Shown: one piece after another, positions 1 through 8,241 of the stretch
How the letters are laid out: the number at the start of each line of letters is the position of its first letter
Numbering within the stretch: position 1 is the first letter of the stretch
Assembly (NCBI GenBank): GCA_964441235.1
Contig: CAYTUQ010000002.1
Location: 1 to 64,000, forward strand
Length of the DNA stretch: 64,000 bases
Direction: 5' to 3'
Source: BS750m-G69 sp964441235
GTDB lineage: Bacteria > Fidelibacterota > UBA2242
Program-made: the position numbers and the translations under genes
The notes under the pieces: generated by a model
Databases searched by the model: none
What the model was told of the DNA's origin: nothing
What the model saw: only the letters and a program-made list of their open reading frames with translations

Positions 1-55
1 TCATCAGGAATATGATGCATGAAACTATGGATATGATCTTAAGACTTCTGTTCAT
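1..55 (-). CDS. N-terminus of a secreted protein or lipoprotein, cut by the window edge
   Basis: Reading leftward from an ATG at 55-53 gives an 18-residue open start, MNRSLKIISIVSCIIFLM, which runs off the window. It has a basic N-terminus followed by a hydrophobic stretch with a Cys, as in a Sec signal peptide or lipoprotein signal. A Shine-Dalgarno-like AAAGGAG lies 8 nt upstream on the same strand. DeoR-type regulators follow to the right, so a sugar-binding or transport protein is one guess, but nothing visible identifies the product. Confidence 0.5.
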   Translation of the reverse strand, partial: MNRSLKIISIVSCIIFLM

Positions 56-119
56 ATCATATGCTCCTTTACTGTTTTTATTAATTAAAATTGATAAATG
101 AAAATCTCATCTATTTCTC

Positions 120-179
120 TTATCTTGTAAGATAGACGACATCCTCAGTCCCACAAGTAGGGCTGCTACTGTCACGCAT
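120..179 (-). CDS. 19-codon small ORF with a strong ribosome binding site
   Basis: A minus-strand ATG at 179-177 opens a 19-residue frame (MRDSSSPTCGTEDVVYLTR) ending in TAA at 122-120. It is preceded by AAAGGAGGT, an unusually good Shine-Dalgarno for this window, 7 nt upstream. It lies just upstream of the partial secreted-protein gene on the same strand, so it could be a leader peptide. It could equally be the start of a decayed gene. I recognise no family. Confidence 0.25.
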   Translation of the reverse strand: MRDSSSPTCGTEDVVYLTR

Positions 180-287
180 TATTCCTACCTCCTTTTTTTG
201 ATAATCCTCTTTATGTTTATTTCACGAACACGGACGTCGAAAATCTGCAACAGGCAGATAATTATTAAGAGTAACTCAGTCTCTAAA

Positions 288-584
288 TTAGACAATTATA
301 AGCTCAATATTCTGATTGGCTAGGTTCCGTTTGTCTTCTTCTGAGATTCCATCGTCAGTAATAATTTTGTGAATTTTTCTAATCGGCATAATAAAGCACA
401 GACTTTTTTTCCTTAGTTTTGATGAATCCATGACCAAAATTATTTCTCTCGCAATATCTCCCATCACACGATTAATTGCCGCTTCCGACACAGATGGTGT
501 ATATATACCCGTGGAAGTATCAACACCATAGGCGCCGAGAAAATATTTATCACAGTAATAATTTTGTAAAATTTTTACAGCCCT
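288..584 (-). pseudogene. DeoR/GlpR family regulator, C-terminal remnant
   Basis: The minus strand carries about 98 residues matching the C-terminal effector (DeoRC) domain: KILQNYYCDKYFLGAYGVD, then a TPSVSEAAINRVM segment, then MDSSK. These line up with the same parts of the intact DeoR protein at 1025-1804 (FLCDKAFLGSDGFD, TPNIEEAYLNRAM, ADSSK). An in-frame TAA (minus strand, at 587-585) closes the frame upstream, and no helix-turn-helix part is seen. It is therefore a decayed regulator, not a functional gene. Its divergent placement next to an intact paralogue suggests an old duplication or replacement. Confidence 0.75.
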
Positions 585-1024
585 TTATCTTCTGAACCCT
601 CAAATTAATCAAACTAACACCACTCACTTCTATACTTTAATTAAAGGTAATGTGTTTTTTTCTTAATGTCAAGAAAAATCTTTCTTATGCTTGCATTTAA
701 TTGATATTTATTTGTTTTTCCTTGTGTTTTAATGATTTATTCTCTTTCTTTACGTATATTTTGCCATATATGTAAAAAAAGGTCATGAATTTTAATAGAA
801 ATGACTAAAACTTGGGAGAAAGGAAAAAACTTGAGTCATAAAAGAAGCAAAATCACTGTAAGTGTAAAGAAAAAAACGTAAGATTCAAGACCAATTATAC
901 CTAACTTTAGTCAAACCGCTGTTTGTCAAAACAGTTGTACTTTTAGTTTTGAAAATTAATTAGTATATTTAAAAGCAATGTTGTAAGGAATTATGTTAGA
1001 AAATTTTAAAATTATTTAGGGAAC
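585..1024. other. Intergenic region between DeoR remnant and intact DeoR gene
   Basis: This AT-rich, non-coding stretch should hold the promoter of the rightward DeoR gene. Near 922-936 there is a short inverted repeat (CTGTTTgtcAAAACAG) that could be a hairpin or operator, but DeoR operators are too variable to call by eye. I see no ORF, RNA gene or clear promoter in the rest. Confidence 0.4.
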
Positions 1025-1804
1025 ATGATGCCAAAAATAAATGATACAGTCGGTCGACGTTTAAGTATCTTTAAACAAATTGAAGAGATGGGACAGGTCA
1101 ACGTTCACGTCCTGAGCAAGATGTTTAATGTCAGCAAGGTTACAATCAGGAATGATCTAAAGCAACTTGAGAATAAAAATCTCCTGATCCGCACCCACGG
1201 AGGCGCCATTAAACAGCAGGTGGTTGGTATTGATTTTAAAATGAGCGAAAAAACAAAACAACATCCGACGGAAAAACAGAAGATCGGTAAAAAAGCTGCG
1301 GAATTGGTCAACGATGGAGAGACAATCATTCTGGATTCAGGTACAACCACCATTGAGATTGCCAAAAACCTGAATTCATTCAAGGATCTGAAAGTAATAA
1401 CCAATGCTCTGAATATTTCATTCAAGCTGGTAGAAAAGAAAAATATCAAAGTAATCATTCCCGGAGGCTTTTTTCGTGAAAACACATACTCACTGGTCGG
1501 ACCAATAGCTGAAAGCAGCATTCGCAATTTTTTATGCGACAAAGCGTTTTTAGGCAGTGATGGTTTTGATTCGCATTATGGCATTTCCACACCTAATATT
1601 GAAGAAGCATATTTAAACCGGGCAATGATCGAAATTGCCAAAGAAGTTATCATCGTTGCGGATTCCAGTAAATTTGGACGACGCAGATTCGCATTTATCG
1701 CAGGGATCGACAAAATTGATGTAGTCGTAACCGACGCAAACATACTTGAAAAGGACAGGAAAAACCTCGAAAATGCGGGTGTACAGGTTATTATTGTAGA
1801 TTAA
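1025..1804 (+). CDS. DeoR/GlpR family transcriptional regulator
   Basis: This is a 259-residue DeoR-type regulator, the usual length for the family. Residues about 8-65 form the winged helix-turn-helix (FNVSKVTIRNDLKQLE, then RTHGGA). The C-terminal domain has the sugar-phosphate isomerase-like signatures DSGTTTIEIAKNL and ADSSKFGRR. Such proteins usually repress carbohydrate or nucleoside uptake and catabolism genes in response to phosphorylated sugars. Two ATGs are adjacent (1025 and 1028) and either may be the start; AGGGAA precedes them. No catabolic operon lies immediately to the right, so the target may be to the left of the window or the gene itself. Confidence 0.9.
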   Translation: MMPKINDTVGRRLSIFKQIEEMGQVNVHVLSKMFNVSKVTIRNDLKQLENKNLLIRTHGGAIKQQVVGIDFKMSEKTKQHPTEKQKIGKKAAELVNDGETIILDSGTTTIEIAKNLNSFKDLKVITNALNISFKLVEKKNIKVIIPGGFFRENTYSLVGPIAESSIRNFLCDKAFLGSDGFDSHYGISTPNIEEAYLNRAMIEIAKEVIIVADSSKFGRRRFAFIAGIDKIDVVVTDANILEKDRKNLENAGVQVIIVD

Positions 1805-1812
1805 AAGATGGA

Positions 1813-1967
1813 TTCAAGTTCTAAGTGCAACAATCTAAGTAAAGTATTTTCACATAAATTCATTTTCCCCAAAACCCTCCAATATTGTGCGAGAGGATTT
1901 TGGGAAAAATGAATTATAGAATCTCAGTGTTATACAGTATTATAATGTGTTGCACTTATTACTTGAA
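1813..1967. mobile_element. MITE-like palindromic element (terminal and internal inverted repeats)
   Basis: Outer arms at 1813-1832 (TTCAAGTTCTAAGTGCAACA) and 1948-1967 (TGTTGCACTTATTACTTGAA) are inverted repeats with few mismatches. A second, inner pair at 1858-1879 and 1893-1914 matches at about 20 of 22 positions around a 13-nt loop. The whole is about 155 bp, non-coding, and sits exactly between the DeoR stop and the next gene. The layout suggests a miniature inverted-repeat element. The inner hairpin could also act as a transcription terminator for the DeoR gene. The TGTTGCACTT-type end recalls some insertion-sequence ends from memory, without proof. Confidence 0.6.
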
Positions 1968-1975
1968 CTCACGTG

Positions 1976-2884
1976 ATGTATAAAAGAGTAATCCTCATTA
2001 TAATCGGTTTGTTTCTTTTATATACGTCGGTACTTGCAGATGGTTCAAAGCGTGACAAGTTAAATATCCAAATTCAATACCCTGAAAAGTACGAAGAAAT
2101 AGCAAAATATACTGAGTCAACGATTAGGAAAAACTTTTCAAAGATCTATTCTATATTTAGTAATCCTAAAGATACTATAATTTATATTCTGGTGGATTCT
2201 GAGAAGCAATTCAGAAAATATACAGGTCCCTCTCTTCCCTCATGGGCAAATGGTGTGACTCTTTTTCCTCAAGGGGTAGTAGTTATTAAAACCCCTGATC
2301 TTAGTCGTTCCACTCTTAAAAATTATAGAACGACAATCGTTCATGAGCTTGTCCATATCATTCAGGGTCAACAGGTACCTCTTAATCTAACGCCGGTGTG
2401 GTTTAATGAAGGGTTAGCAGTATATTTTTCGGAAGATTATAATTTGCGAAGCAAAATAATTCTCTCAAGAGCCATTGCAAAGAAAAAATTAATACCACTG
2501 AATGAACTGTCTGATATATTAAATTTCGGTGATCTAAAAGCAGAACTTGCATACGATGAAAGTGCTTCAGTAATTGAATATCTTGTTCAGGTTTACGGTT
2601 TTAAAGTTTTAAAGGAGATATTTGAGAATATGCGGTCAGGGAACAGATTCGAAAAAAGTATTACAATCGCAACAGATATTGATTATTCAAACTTCTCATA
2701 TTTTTGGGAGCGATATGTTTCCAGGACATACAGGTGGATATTTATTCTGGATATTCAATATATTTTGTGGCTTATTATGTCGTTACTTCTTATTTTAGCC
2801 TATCTGAGTATTCGTCGTCGAAACAGGGAAACTGCAAAAACATGGGAAGACCAAGAAAATAATGCGAACAGTATCAGTGCGTAA
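1976..2884 (+). CDS. Peptidase MA-like zinc metallopeptidase, membrane anchored
   Basis: About 302 residues. An N-terminal signal or anchor (KRVILIIIGLFLLYTSVLA) is followed by a periplasmic domain. This holds the zincin motif HELVH at about residues 123-127 and the downstream NEGLAVYF, whose Glu is the typical third ligand of gluzincins of the peptidase MA family. A C-terminal membrane span (about 258-277) precedes a charged tail. A GTG three bases earlier is an alternative start; I prefer the ATG. The 3' end overlaps the next gene by 23 bp, so the two are probably translated together. The substrate is unknown. Confidence 0.8.
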   Translation: MYKRVILIIIGLFLLYTSVLADGSKRDKLNIQIQYPEKYEEIAKYTESTIRKNFSKIYSIFSNPKDTIIYILVDSEKQFRKYTGPSLPSWANGVTLFPQGVVVIKTPDLSRSTLKNYRTTIVHELVHIIQGQQVPLNLTPVWFNEGLAVYFSEDYNLRSKIILSRAIAKKKLIPLNELSDILNFGDLKAELAYDESASVIEYLVQVYGFKVLKEIFENMRSGNRFEKSITIATDIDYSNFSYFWERYVSRTYRWIFILDIQYILWLIMSLLLILAYLSIRRRNRETAKTWEDQENNANSISA

Positions 2885-3794
2885 ATATGTTGGATTTTAC
2901 CTGATAATTGCTGTTTTTGGTATTGTCAGTATGATGCAGGCACAGGCTCTATTTCAGGGTCTGAATCACCCTCTTAATTCACGTGGCTGGGGAATGGGTT
3001 CAGCCGTCTGCGGTTTAGTAAATGATGGGACGGGCATTTCATCTAACCCGGGTACTCTTTCCAGGGCACCGCTCTCCTGGCAGGTTAACTATACTTCATT
3101 CGTTCTTGATATTTATTCAACAACTGGTTTTGTAATTCTAAATGCCCCAGTAAAAGGGAAATATGCAGTTATGATACATTACCTTGATTATGGCTCTTTT
3201 AGTGAACGAAATCGTGAGGGTGAGGCTACAGGAAATTTTTGTGTTAATGATTTAAATATGGGTATAGCTTACGGAACTGATATAACACAGAAACTGAGTG
3301 CTGGCGCTTCAGCCTCAGTTGTTCATTCAAATCTTAATCTATTGTCCGCAAATGCTGTTCTTGGGACAATTGGAATTCTTTACTATGATAGCAATTCAAG
3401 TCTTGCTATTGGCTTTGCCTACAATAACTTTGGTACTCTGTTATCCGGATATAAAACAGAAGATGAACCTCTTCCCAGAACTTTCATAATTGGAGTATCT
3501 AAACATCTTGCTCACCTTCCTATGATTTTATCTTTTGATGTGTACCAAGCGTATAAAGATGAGTACATTGCTCGGATAGGTGGAGAATTTCATTTTCATA
3601 ATCGTTTCTTTCTCCGGTGGGGTACATCAACCCGAAGATTTCAGATAAATACACAGCAAACTTTTAAAGACTTTTTAGCTGGTTCTTCAGCGGGAGTAGG
3701 GATAAAGTTAAGCAGGTTCCATTTTGATTTAGCATTCATGAGTTTTGGGAATATTGGAACGATTTCATCAATTAGCATATCGCAAAGTCTTTAA
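2862..3794 (+). CDS. PorV/PorQ-like (UPF0164-type) outer membrane beta-barrel protein
   Basis: This 310-residue protein has an N-terminal signal peptide (cleavage probably after AQA near residue 29). The mature start is typical of PorV/PorQ and UPF0164 proteins: NSRGWGMGSAVCGLVNDGT followed by SSNPGTL, where an invariant NP and small residues begin the barrel. The remainder is alternating beta strands. PorV relatives help deliver T9SS cargo to the surface, and a T9SS cargo is encoded at 26915-28234. A specific role here is inference. The gene overlaps the upstream peptidase gene and is followed closely by a cytochrome lipoprotein gene. Confidence 0.75.
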   Translation: MRTVSVRKYVGFYLIIAVFGIVSMMQAQALFQGLNHPLNSRGWGMGSAVCGLVNDGTGISSNPGTLSRAPLSWQVNYTSFVLDIYSTTGFVILNAPVKGKYAVMIHYLDYGSFSERNREGEATGNFCVNDLNMGIAYGTDITQKLSAGASASVVHSNLNLLSANAVLGTIGILYYDSNSSLAIGFAYNNFGTLLSGYKTEDEPLPRTFIIGVSKHLAHLPMILSFDVYQAYKDEYIARIGGEFHFHNRFFLRWGTSTRRFQINTQQTFKDFLAGSSAGVGIKLSRFHFDLAFMSFGNIGTISSISISQSL

Positions 3795-3807
3795 AGGAGT
3801 AATCCTT

Positions 3808-4194
3808 ATGAAGAAAATTACATTTATATTCGTGAGCCTTGGAATTTTAATTATTACCGTTGCTTCTGTTTTAAGTTGTGAACCTGATGAAAAATACGAT
3901 GTAAGTTTTTCTTATGATATTCAACCGATTTTTAACATAAAGTGTCTGGATTGCCATGGTGCAGGTGGAAATGCAAATCTTGACCTGTCCTCTTATTCAA
4001 CCTTGATGAGCGGAGGAAATAATAATCCTCCTGTACTAATTCCATTTCAATCAGACCAGAGCTTATTATATGAGAAAGTTTCGCAACAATCTCCGAGTAT
4101 TGGTGATAGAATGCCTCTTGGTAGAAATCCTTTAATTAATTCGGATATTATACTTATCAGAGATTGGATAGACCAGGGCGCGAAAGGTAATTAG
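3808..4194 (+). CDS. Lipoprotein c-type cytochrome, single heme
   Basis: 128 residues starting at ATG 3808, which is supported by AAAGGAG about 9 nt upstream; a longer in-frame start exists but overlaps the previous gene. A lipobox (VASVLSC, Cys24) follows a hydrophobic leader. The heme-binding motif CLDCH is at residues 46-50, after FSYDIQPIFNIK. A C-terminal RMPLG offers the probable axial Met. This pattern (DIQPIF..KCxxCH, then a short Met loop) is that of small secreted cytochromes related to planctomycete-type cytochrome C domains. It is probably tethered to the outer membrane or periplasmic face. Its redox partner is unknown. Confidence 0.8.
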   Translation: MKKITFIFVSLGILIITVASVLSCEPDEKYDVSFSYDIQPIFNIKCLDCHGAGGNANLDLSSYSTLMSGGNNNPPVLIPFQSDQSLLYEKVSQQSPSIGDRMPLGRNPLINSDIILIRDWIDQGAKGN

Positions 4195-4293
4195 ATTTTC
4201 CTCTGTGAATTTGTATATAGGAATCAAACTATATTTTACCGATTGACCATGAAGGTTACATAAAGTTATTAGTGATTGTTTTGATAAAAGAAT

Positions 4294-4326
4294 AAAAAAG
4301 GCAATATAAAAACATCACCTTTTTAA
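4294..4326. terminator. Possible bidirectional terminator
   Basis: An AAAAAGG ... CCTTTTT inverted repeat lies between the convergent cytochrome and tonB genes. The stem is short and AT-rich with a loop of about 16 nt, so the call is weak. Confidence 0.3.
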
Positions 4327-4346
4327 AATCTATCATGGTTTTTGCG

Positions 4347-5006
4347 TTAGCTCCTTAGTTTGAAAATTACAGGAATTGAAATATAAACACCAACTTTCCT
4401 GTCTCTTTGCATAGCAGGGATGAAACGGGTCATTTTTATGGCTTTAACTGCAGCCTCGTCAAGCCCGGTATTCGGCACACCTTTAAGTATTACGCAGTCT
4501 TGCACTTTCCCCTTTTTATCTACAAATGCTTGAACGATAACTGTTCCCTCTATTCCGGCTTCCTGAGCAATTTCCGGGTAAACAACATTTTTTTGAATAG
4601 CTTCAAAACCACCAATAGGTTTTGGTGGTTCATCATAAGGGATAAAACGAATAGTTGGACCTGTATTTTCTTCGGGAGGTGCAGGTGGAGCTTCCCATGC
4701 TACATAATCATCAAAATCCATGTCTATATCCATGGAAATGTCCTCGGAAAAATCTTCATCCTCCGATTCAACCGGGATTGCAGGTCTTGACGGAGGCTTT
4801 GCCATTTCAATTTTTTGTTCTGTTATTGGAATATCGGTGGTTTCAATGATTATTTGGACCTCTTTCTGTGTTCTACTTCTTTGTTCGAGCTTAGGGAATA
4901 GTACCATTACAGCGATAATAAAAGCAAGACTAACCACGAGTCCTACTCTAAGGACTAAATTATATCTTAATTTTAGACTGGCTTCGGGATATTTTCTAAG
5001 AATCAT
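4347..5006 (-). CDS. tonB: TonB family energy transducer
   Basis: 219 residues. A single N-terminal membrane span (LVVSLAFIIAVMVLF, about 27-41) is followed by a Pro/Glu/Asp-rich linker with PPAPPEE. The C-terminal TonB domain (about 125-219) starts GGFEAIQKNVVYPEIAQEAG, the classic linear-to-folded transition with the YP motif. It continues with GTVIVQAFVDKKGKV and ends RFIPAMQRDRKVGV. It carries proton-motive-force energy from ExbB/ExbD to outer-membrane receptors such as the B12 receptor encoded at 24743-26899. It is the last gene of the exbB-exbD-exbD-tonB operon, 12 bp after exbD. Confidence 0.93.
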   Translation of the reverse strand: MILRKYPEASLKLRYNLVLRVGLVVSLAFIIAVMVLFPKLEQRSRTQKEVQIIIETTDIPITEQKIEMAKPPSRPAIPVESEDEDFSEDISMDIDMDFDDYVAWEAPPAPPEENTGPTIRFIPYDEPPKPIGGFEAIQKNVVYPEIAQEAGIEGTVIVQAFVDKKGKVQDCVILKGVPNTGLDEAAVKAIKMTRFIPAMQRDRKVGVYISIPVIFKLRS

Positions 5007-5018
5007 TTGATAAAACCT

Positions 5019-5426
5019 CTAAATGGCAGTCTTTGTAGAATAATTTACTTTCAGAGCATCTGCCAATCTTAATTCTTTGTGAATCTTGTTCATAAGTCCC
5101 ATATTTACTCGTTGATCTGATCTTATGGATACAATAAGGTGTGGATCAGCTGTCCGTTTTTCATACATAACATTCCTGATACTTTTAACATCTAAGAGTT
5201 TACCATCAATTGAAATCAATTCTTCTTTTGATACCCATAAATAAGTTACGTGCACTTTTGAGGCGAGTTTCTCAATCTGCCTGGCTTTGGGCAGGACGAC
5301 ATTTAATCCCTCGTATTCACGCAGAACAGAAGACACCATAAAAAAGAAAATCAACATAAAAATAATATCAGGCATTGATGCAGTTGGAATTCCAGTTTTC
5401 ATCTTGCTTTTTTTCTTCAATTTCAT
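5019..5426 (-). CDS. exbD: ExbD/TolR biopolymer transport protein (second copy)
   Basis: 135 residues with the ExbD layout: a short basic N-terminus (MKLKKKSKMKTGIP), one membrane span containing the functional Asp just before it (SMPDIIFMLIFFFMVSS), and a periplasmic domain. Its C-terminus is shorter and more diverged than the copy upstream. Tandem non-identical ExbDs before TonB are common in FCB-group bacteria and may form a heteromeric channel with ExbB. Same operon as tonB. Confidence 0.92.
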   Translation of the reverse strand: MKLKKKSKMKTGIPTASMPDIIFMLIFFFMVSSVLREYEGLNVVLPKARQIEKLASKVHVTYLWVSKEELISIDGKLLDVKSIRNVMYEKRTADPHLIVSIRSDQRVNMGLMNKIHKELRLADALKVNYSTKTAI

Positions 5427-5438
5427 CTTTTTTCTTTC

Positions 5439-5831
5439 CTATTCAGCAATTGAAACTTTTGCACTTGTCTGTTTTAACTGATCAAGAACCTCAATATATG
5501 TGTGGTATTTGGTTCTTGCATGTGTTTTTACTGAAAATATCATCTTCGGATTTTTCAGTATAATACCCTCAACTGTAGATTTAATTTTGCTGATTTCTAT
5601 TTCTTTGTTATCCAGTAATACTCTTCCTGTAGGATCAATTATGAGGTTTGTGATATTTTTCTTAGATATCTCAACCTGGTCTCCTTCTGCAGGTAGAATC
5701 AGTTGTATTCCTTTATCCATGTCAATAGTTGTAGCGACCATAAAGAAAATAAGAATAAGAAAAGCAATATCAGCCAGTGAGCTTGATGGTATTTCCGCTT
5801 CACGGATTCCTTTATTTTTTAATAAACTCAT
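5439..5831 (-). CDS. exbD: ExbD/TolR biopolymer transport protein (first copy)
   Basis: 130 residues. The transmembrane helix carries the proton-relay Asp (SSSLADIAFLILIFFMVATT). A periplasmic domain has the conserved PAEG and LLDNKEI segments. It lies 11 bp downstream of exbB and 12 bp upstream of the second exbD. It works with ExbB as the proton-driven stator that powers TonB. Confidence 0.93.
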   Translation of the reverse strand: MSLLKNKGIREAEIPSSSLADIAFLILIFFMVATTIDMDKGIQLILPAEGDQVEISKKNITNLIIDPTGRVLLDNKEIEISKIKSTVEGIILKNPKMIFSVKTHARTKYHTYIEVLDQLKQTSAKVSIAE

Positions 5832-5842
5832 AATTATTGCCT

Positions 5843-6460
5843 TTAATCTTTTTTCACTTCATTTGCAGATAAGATATCTAAAAGATTTACTGAATTTTCT
5901 TCCATATCAATGATAATACCATCTACACGTGCTGTAAAGAGATTATAGAAAATCGAGATAGTAATACCGACAATAAGACCAAATAAAGTGGTCAAAAGTG
6001 CTTCTGAAATACCACCTGCAACAACAGCAGGAGATATATCATTAGCAGCAGCAATATCTTGAAATGCTCTTACCATACCTGAAACTGTTCCGGCAAATCC
6101 TAACATGGGGGCAAGTGTGATAACTGTAGATAACCAGATCATTCCTTTCTCAAGGAAAGCCATTTCAATAGAACCTGCAGTTTCAATAGCTTTTTCAACA
6201 ACCTCAACACCCTGGTCTGCACGAGAAAGACCGGCGTGAAAAACCTCAGCAATAGGTCCGGGAGTTTTCTTGCAAACTTCAAGAGCCTCAGCTACACCTT
6301 TATCATTCAATGCCTTATTTATCTTTGGAATAAATTTTTTAGTAACCACAGAGGCTTTCGTTAAAGTGTAAATTCTTTCAAGTGTAACCATTAAACCGAA
6401 AATTAAGAGCCCCAAAATCGGCCACATAAAAATTCCACCCTGTAGAAAAAGATCAACCAT
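5843..6460 (-). CDS. exbB: MotA/TolQ/ExbB proton channel family protein
   Basis: 205 residues with three predicted membrane spans: GGIFMWPILGLLIFGLMV near the N-terminus, then two after residue 100. The signature region includes APMLGFAGTVSGMVRAF and a PAVVAGGISEALLTTLFGL stretch, typical of ExbB/TolQ. It is the first gene of the leftward operon; GGAG lies 8 nt before the ATG. Length and topology are normal for ExbB. Confidence 0.93.
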   Translation of the reverse strand: MVDLFLQGGIFMWPILGLLIFGLMVTLERIYTLTKASVVTKKFIPKINKALNDKGVAEALEVCKKTPGPIAEVFHAGLSRADQGVEVVEKAIETAGSIEMAFLEKGMIWLSTVITLAPMLGFAGTVSGMVRAFQDIAAANDISPAVVAGGISEALLTTLFGLIVGITISIFYNLFTARVDGIIIDMEENSVNLLDILSANEVKKD

Positions 6461-7007
6461 TGAATTACTCCTTTAGTTATATAGTTATTCAGTTAAATCA
6501 AACGGCTGTTTATTTTAAGTGAATATTTTCTAAAAGTCAACATTATTTTCTATTTTATTTTCCGACAGTAAATAGCTTTTCACAATTATGTGTTAAATTA
6601 GAGTCAAGTTTATTAAAAATATTGGATATCAAAAATAATAAGTCCTCAAAAAAAATTCAAGTCGATGTTACTTCTATAAAAATATTTGATGGGATTGGCG
6701 GAGACTCAGCTAAGGACTGATTTAATTAGAAATAATTAACGATTTATATTGCCATATTAATCTGAAAATACTACTTTGAACCGAAATCTTGATTTTTGAT
6801 TTTGTGTGAAATAAAACCCAATTTCTGAGTTATTTATGATAGCGGGCATTTTTAACCTGAATAATTCGTGAATAAATGAATTTATAAGTTATTGGAGTTA
6901 AATTTCAAACAGTAAAAATAGGGAGGACTTAAAAGATTTATTTTCCTATCTTGGTATAAGTGCGAAAAATCCATAAGTTTTACTAGAACAGTGAGTAAAA
7001 GATTTAG
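6461..7007. other. Divergent intergenic region between exbB and the Na+/Ca2+ exchanger
   Basis: 547 AT-rich bases that must hold the leftward exbB promoter and the rightward exchanger promoter. I could not fix either promoter by eye. A 16-codon ORF (MGLAETQLRTDLIRNN) starts at about 6689, but it lacks a good ribosome site. Nothing else is evident. Confidence 0.35.
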
Positions 7008-7943
7008 ATGTACATAATTTATTTTTTAGCTGGATTAGTTTTACTCTACTATGGTGCTAATTTTCTTGTAAATGGCAGTTCCGCTATTGCAGTATCCCTC
7101 GGAGTTAAAAAAATTGTAGTTGGTCTAACACTTGTTGCTCTTGGTACATCAATGCCTGAGTTTGTTGTAAGTTTATTTGGTGCTGTTGAAAAGGTAGACG
7201 ATGTAAGCGTTGGAAATATTGTTGGTAGCAATCTGGCAAATATTCTATTAGTTCTTGGAATCTCATCTTTTATTCATCCAATAAAAGCGAAGAGGAGGAT
7301 ATTTTTTCTTGACTTTCCAGTTCTCTTAATAATAACTGCTATTTTTATAATTTTTTGTTATGATGGGCGTTTAGTTTTTTACGAAGGTACCATTCTTCTA
7401 ACCTTATTTGTCGCTTATATGTCATATATCATCGTTAATCGTAAAGTACAGGAAGAAAATGTTGTCGAAGTAAAAAATATTGAAAAGGGGCATATTTCAA
7501 AGAATATAGCTTTATCTATTTTGGGATTAGGAGCATTGATAATGGGTGGGAATCTAACAGTTAGAGGAGCTATTGGATTGGCACGTGCTTTTGGTATTTC
7601 AGAACTTATAATTGGTCTTACTATAGTTGCGCTTGGTACTTCTTTACCAGAACTCTTTACAAGTGTAATAGCAGTTATTAAAAGGGAAGATGAAATCTCT
7701 ATAGGCAATATTATTGGGAGTAATCTTTTTAATACGGCATTTGTGTTAGGAATTATACCAATGGTCTATTCACTTAAAATAGATAAAAGCATAATCAGGA
7801 TCGAGAATCCCTTTATGATGATTATTACTCTCATATTATTAATTTTTTTATTTATTGGGAAGAAATTGTCAAGAATTGAAGGAGTTTTTTTATTAATACT
7901 ATATGCCCTATTTATACTGAATCTGGGATATAGAATAATTTAG
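7008..7943 (+). CDS. CaCA family Na+/Ca2+ (cation) exchanger, YrbG-like
   Basis: 311 residues, about ten membrane segments, with the two inverted alpha repeats that define the family. The first is GTSMPEFVVSLFGAV with GNIVGSNLANILLVLG; the second is GTSLPELFTSVIAV with GNIIGSNLFNTAFVLG. The paired Glu residues in the two PE motifs are the cation-binding residues. It exchanges Ca2+ for Na+ or H+ across the inner membrane. The last base of its TAG stop codon (7943) is the first base of a MITE-like element, so the original C-terminus may have been slightly different. Confidence 0.93.
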   Translation: MYIIYFLAGLVLLYYGANFLVNGSSAIAVSLGVKKIVVGLTLVALGTSMPEFVVSLFGAVEKVDDVSVGNIVGSNLANILLVLGISSFIHPIKAKRRIFFLDFPVLLIITAIFIIFCYDGRLVFYEGTILLTLFVAYMSYIIVNRKVQEENVVEVKNIEKGHISKNIALSILGLGALIMGGNLTVRGAIGLARAFGISELIIGLTIVALGTSLPELFTSVIAVIKREDEISIGNIIGSNLFNTAFVLGIIPMVYSLKIDKSIIRIENPFMMIITLILLIFLFIGKKLSRIEGVFLLILYALFILNLGYRII

Positions 7944-8217
7944 GGGGTGTGATAAAATAACCTTTAGGGGGTGTGTCGATCCTTAGGATTCCTTCGGAAA
8001 GACATCCCTCTGGGAAGAAGAAATAAAATGGATTTTTGTATTATTCTAAGTTCAATCGCCAGACGGATCTCCGAAAAAATATTATGAATATAATTCTGTA
8101 AATGGTAATTAGTTTTTTCTCACCCCCTGAACATTTTTAGTATTGTAAATTCATCCCGAAGTTTCGGGACACAATGATAGTTAACCATGAATGACAACTT
8201 TATTCTATCACACCCCC
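7943..8217. mobile_element. MITE-like element, family A, 275-bp copy
   Basis: The element begins GGGGGTGTGATAAAATAACC and ends ...GTTATCTATCACACCCCC-like (actual right end TTTATTCTATCACACCCCC), giving 12-bp perfect terminal inverted repeats GGGGGTGTGATA. It is flanked by TTA on both sides (7940-7942 and 8218-8220), a probable 3-bp target duplication. A second GGGGGTGTG lies just inside the left end (7967-7975). It has no transposase gene. A 64-bp relative with the same two distinguishable ends is at 44959-45022, so a transposase in trans is implied. Confidence 0.75.
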
Positions 8218-8241
8218 TTAGTGAAAAATTTGGAGTTAAAA

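Noticed and set aside
1105..1542. 145-codon minus-strand ORF
   Set aside because: It is the antisense shadow of the clear DeoR gene on the plus strand.
4407..4790. 127-codon plus-strand ORF
   Set aside because: It is antisense to tonB, whose C-terminal domain is unmistakable.
8191..8241. Upstream extension of the DegV-DhaL gene
   Set aside because: The extra 17 codons come from the MITE and non-coding sequence; ATG 8242 has the better ribosome site and starts exactly at the DegV domain.
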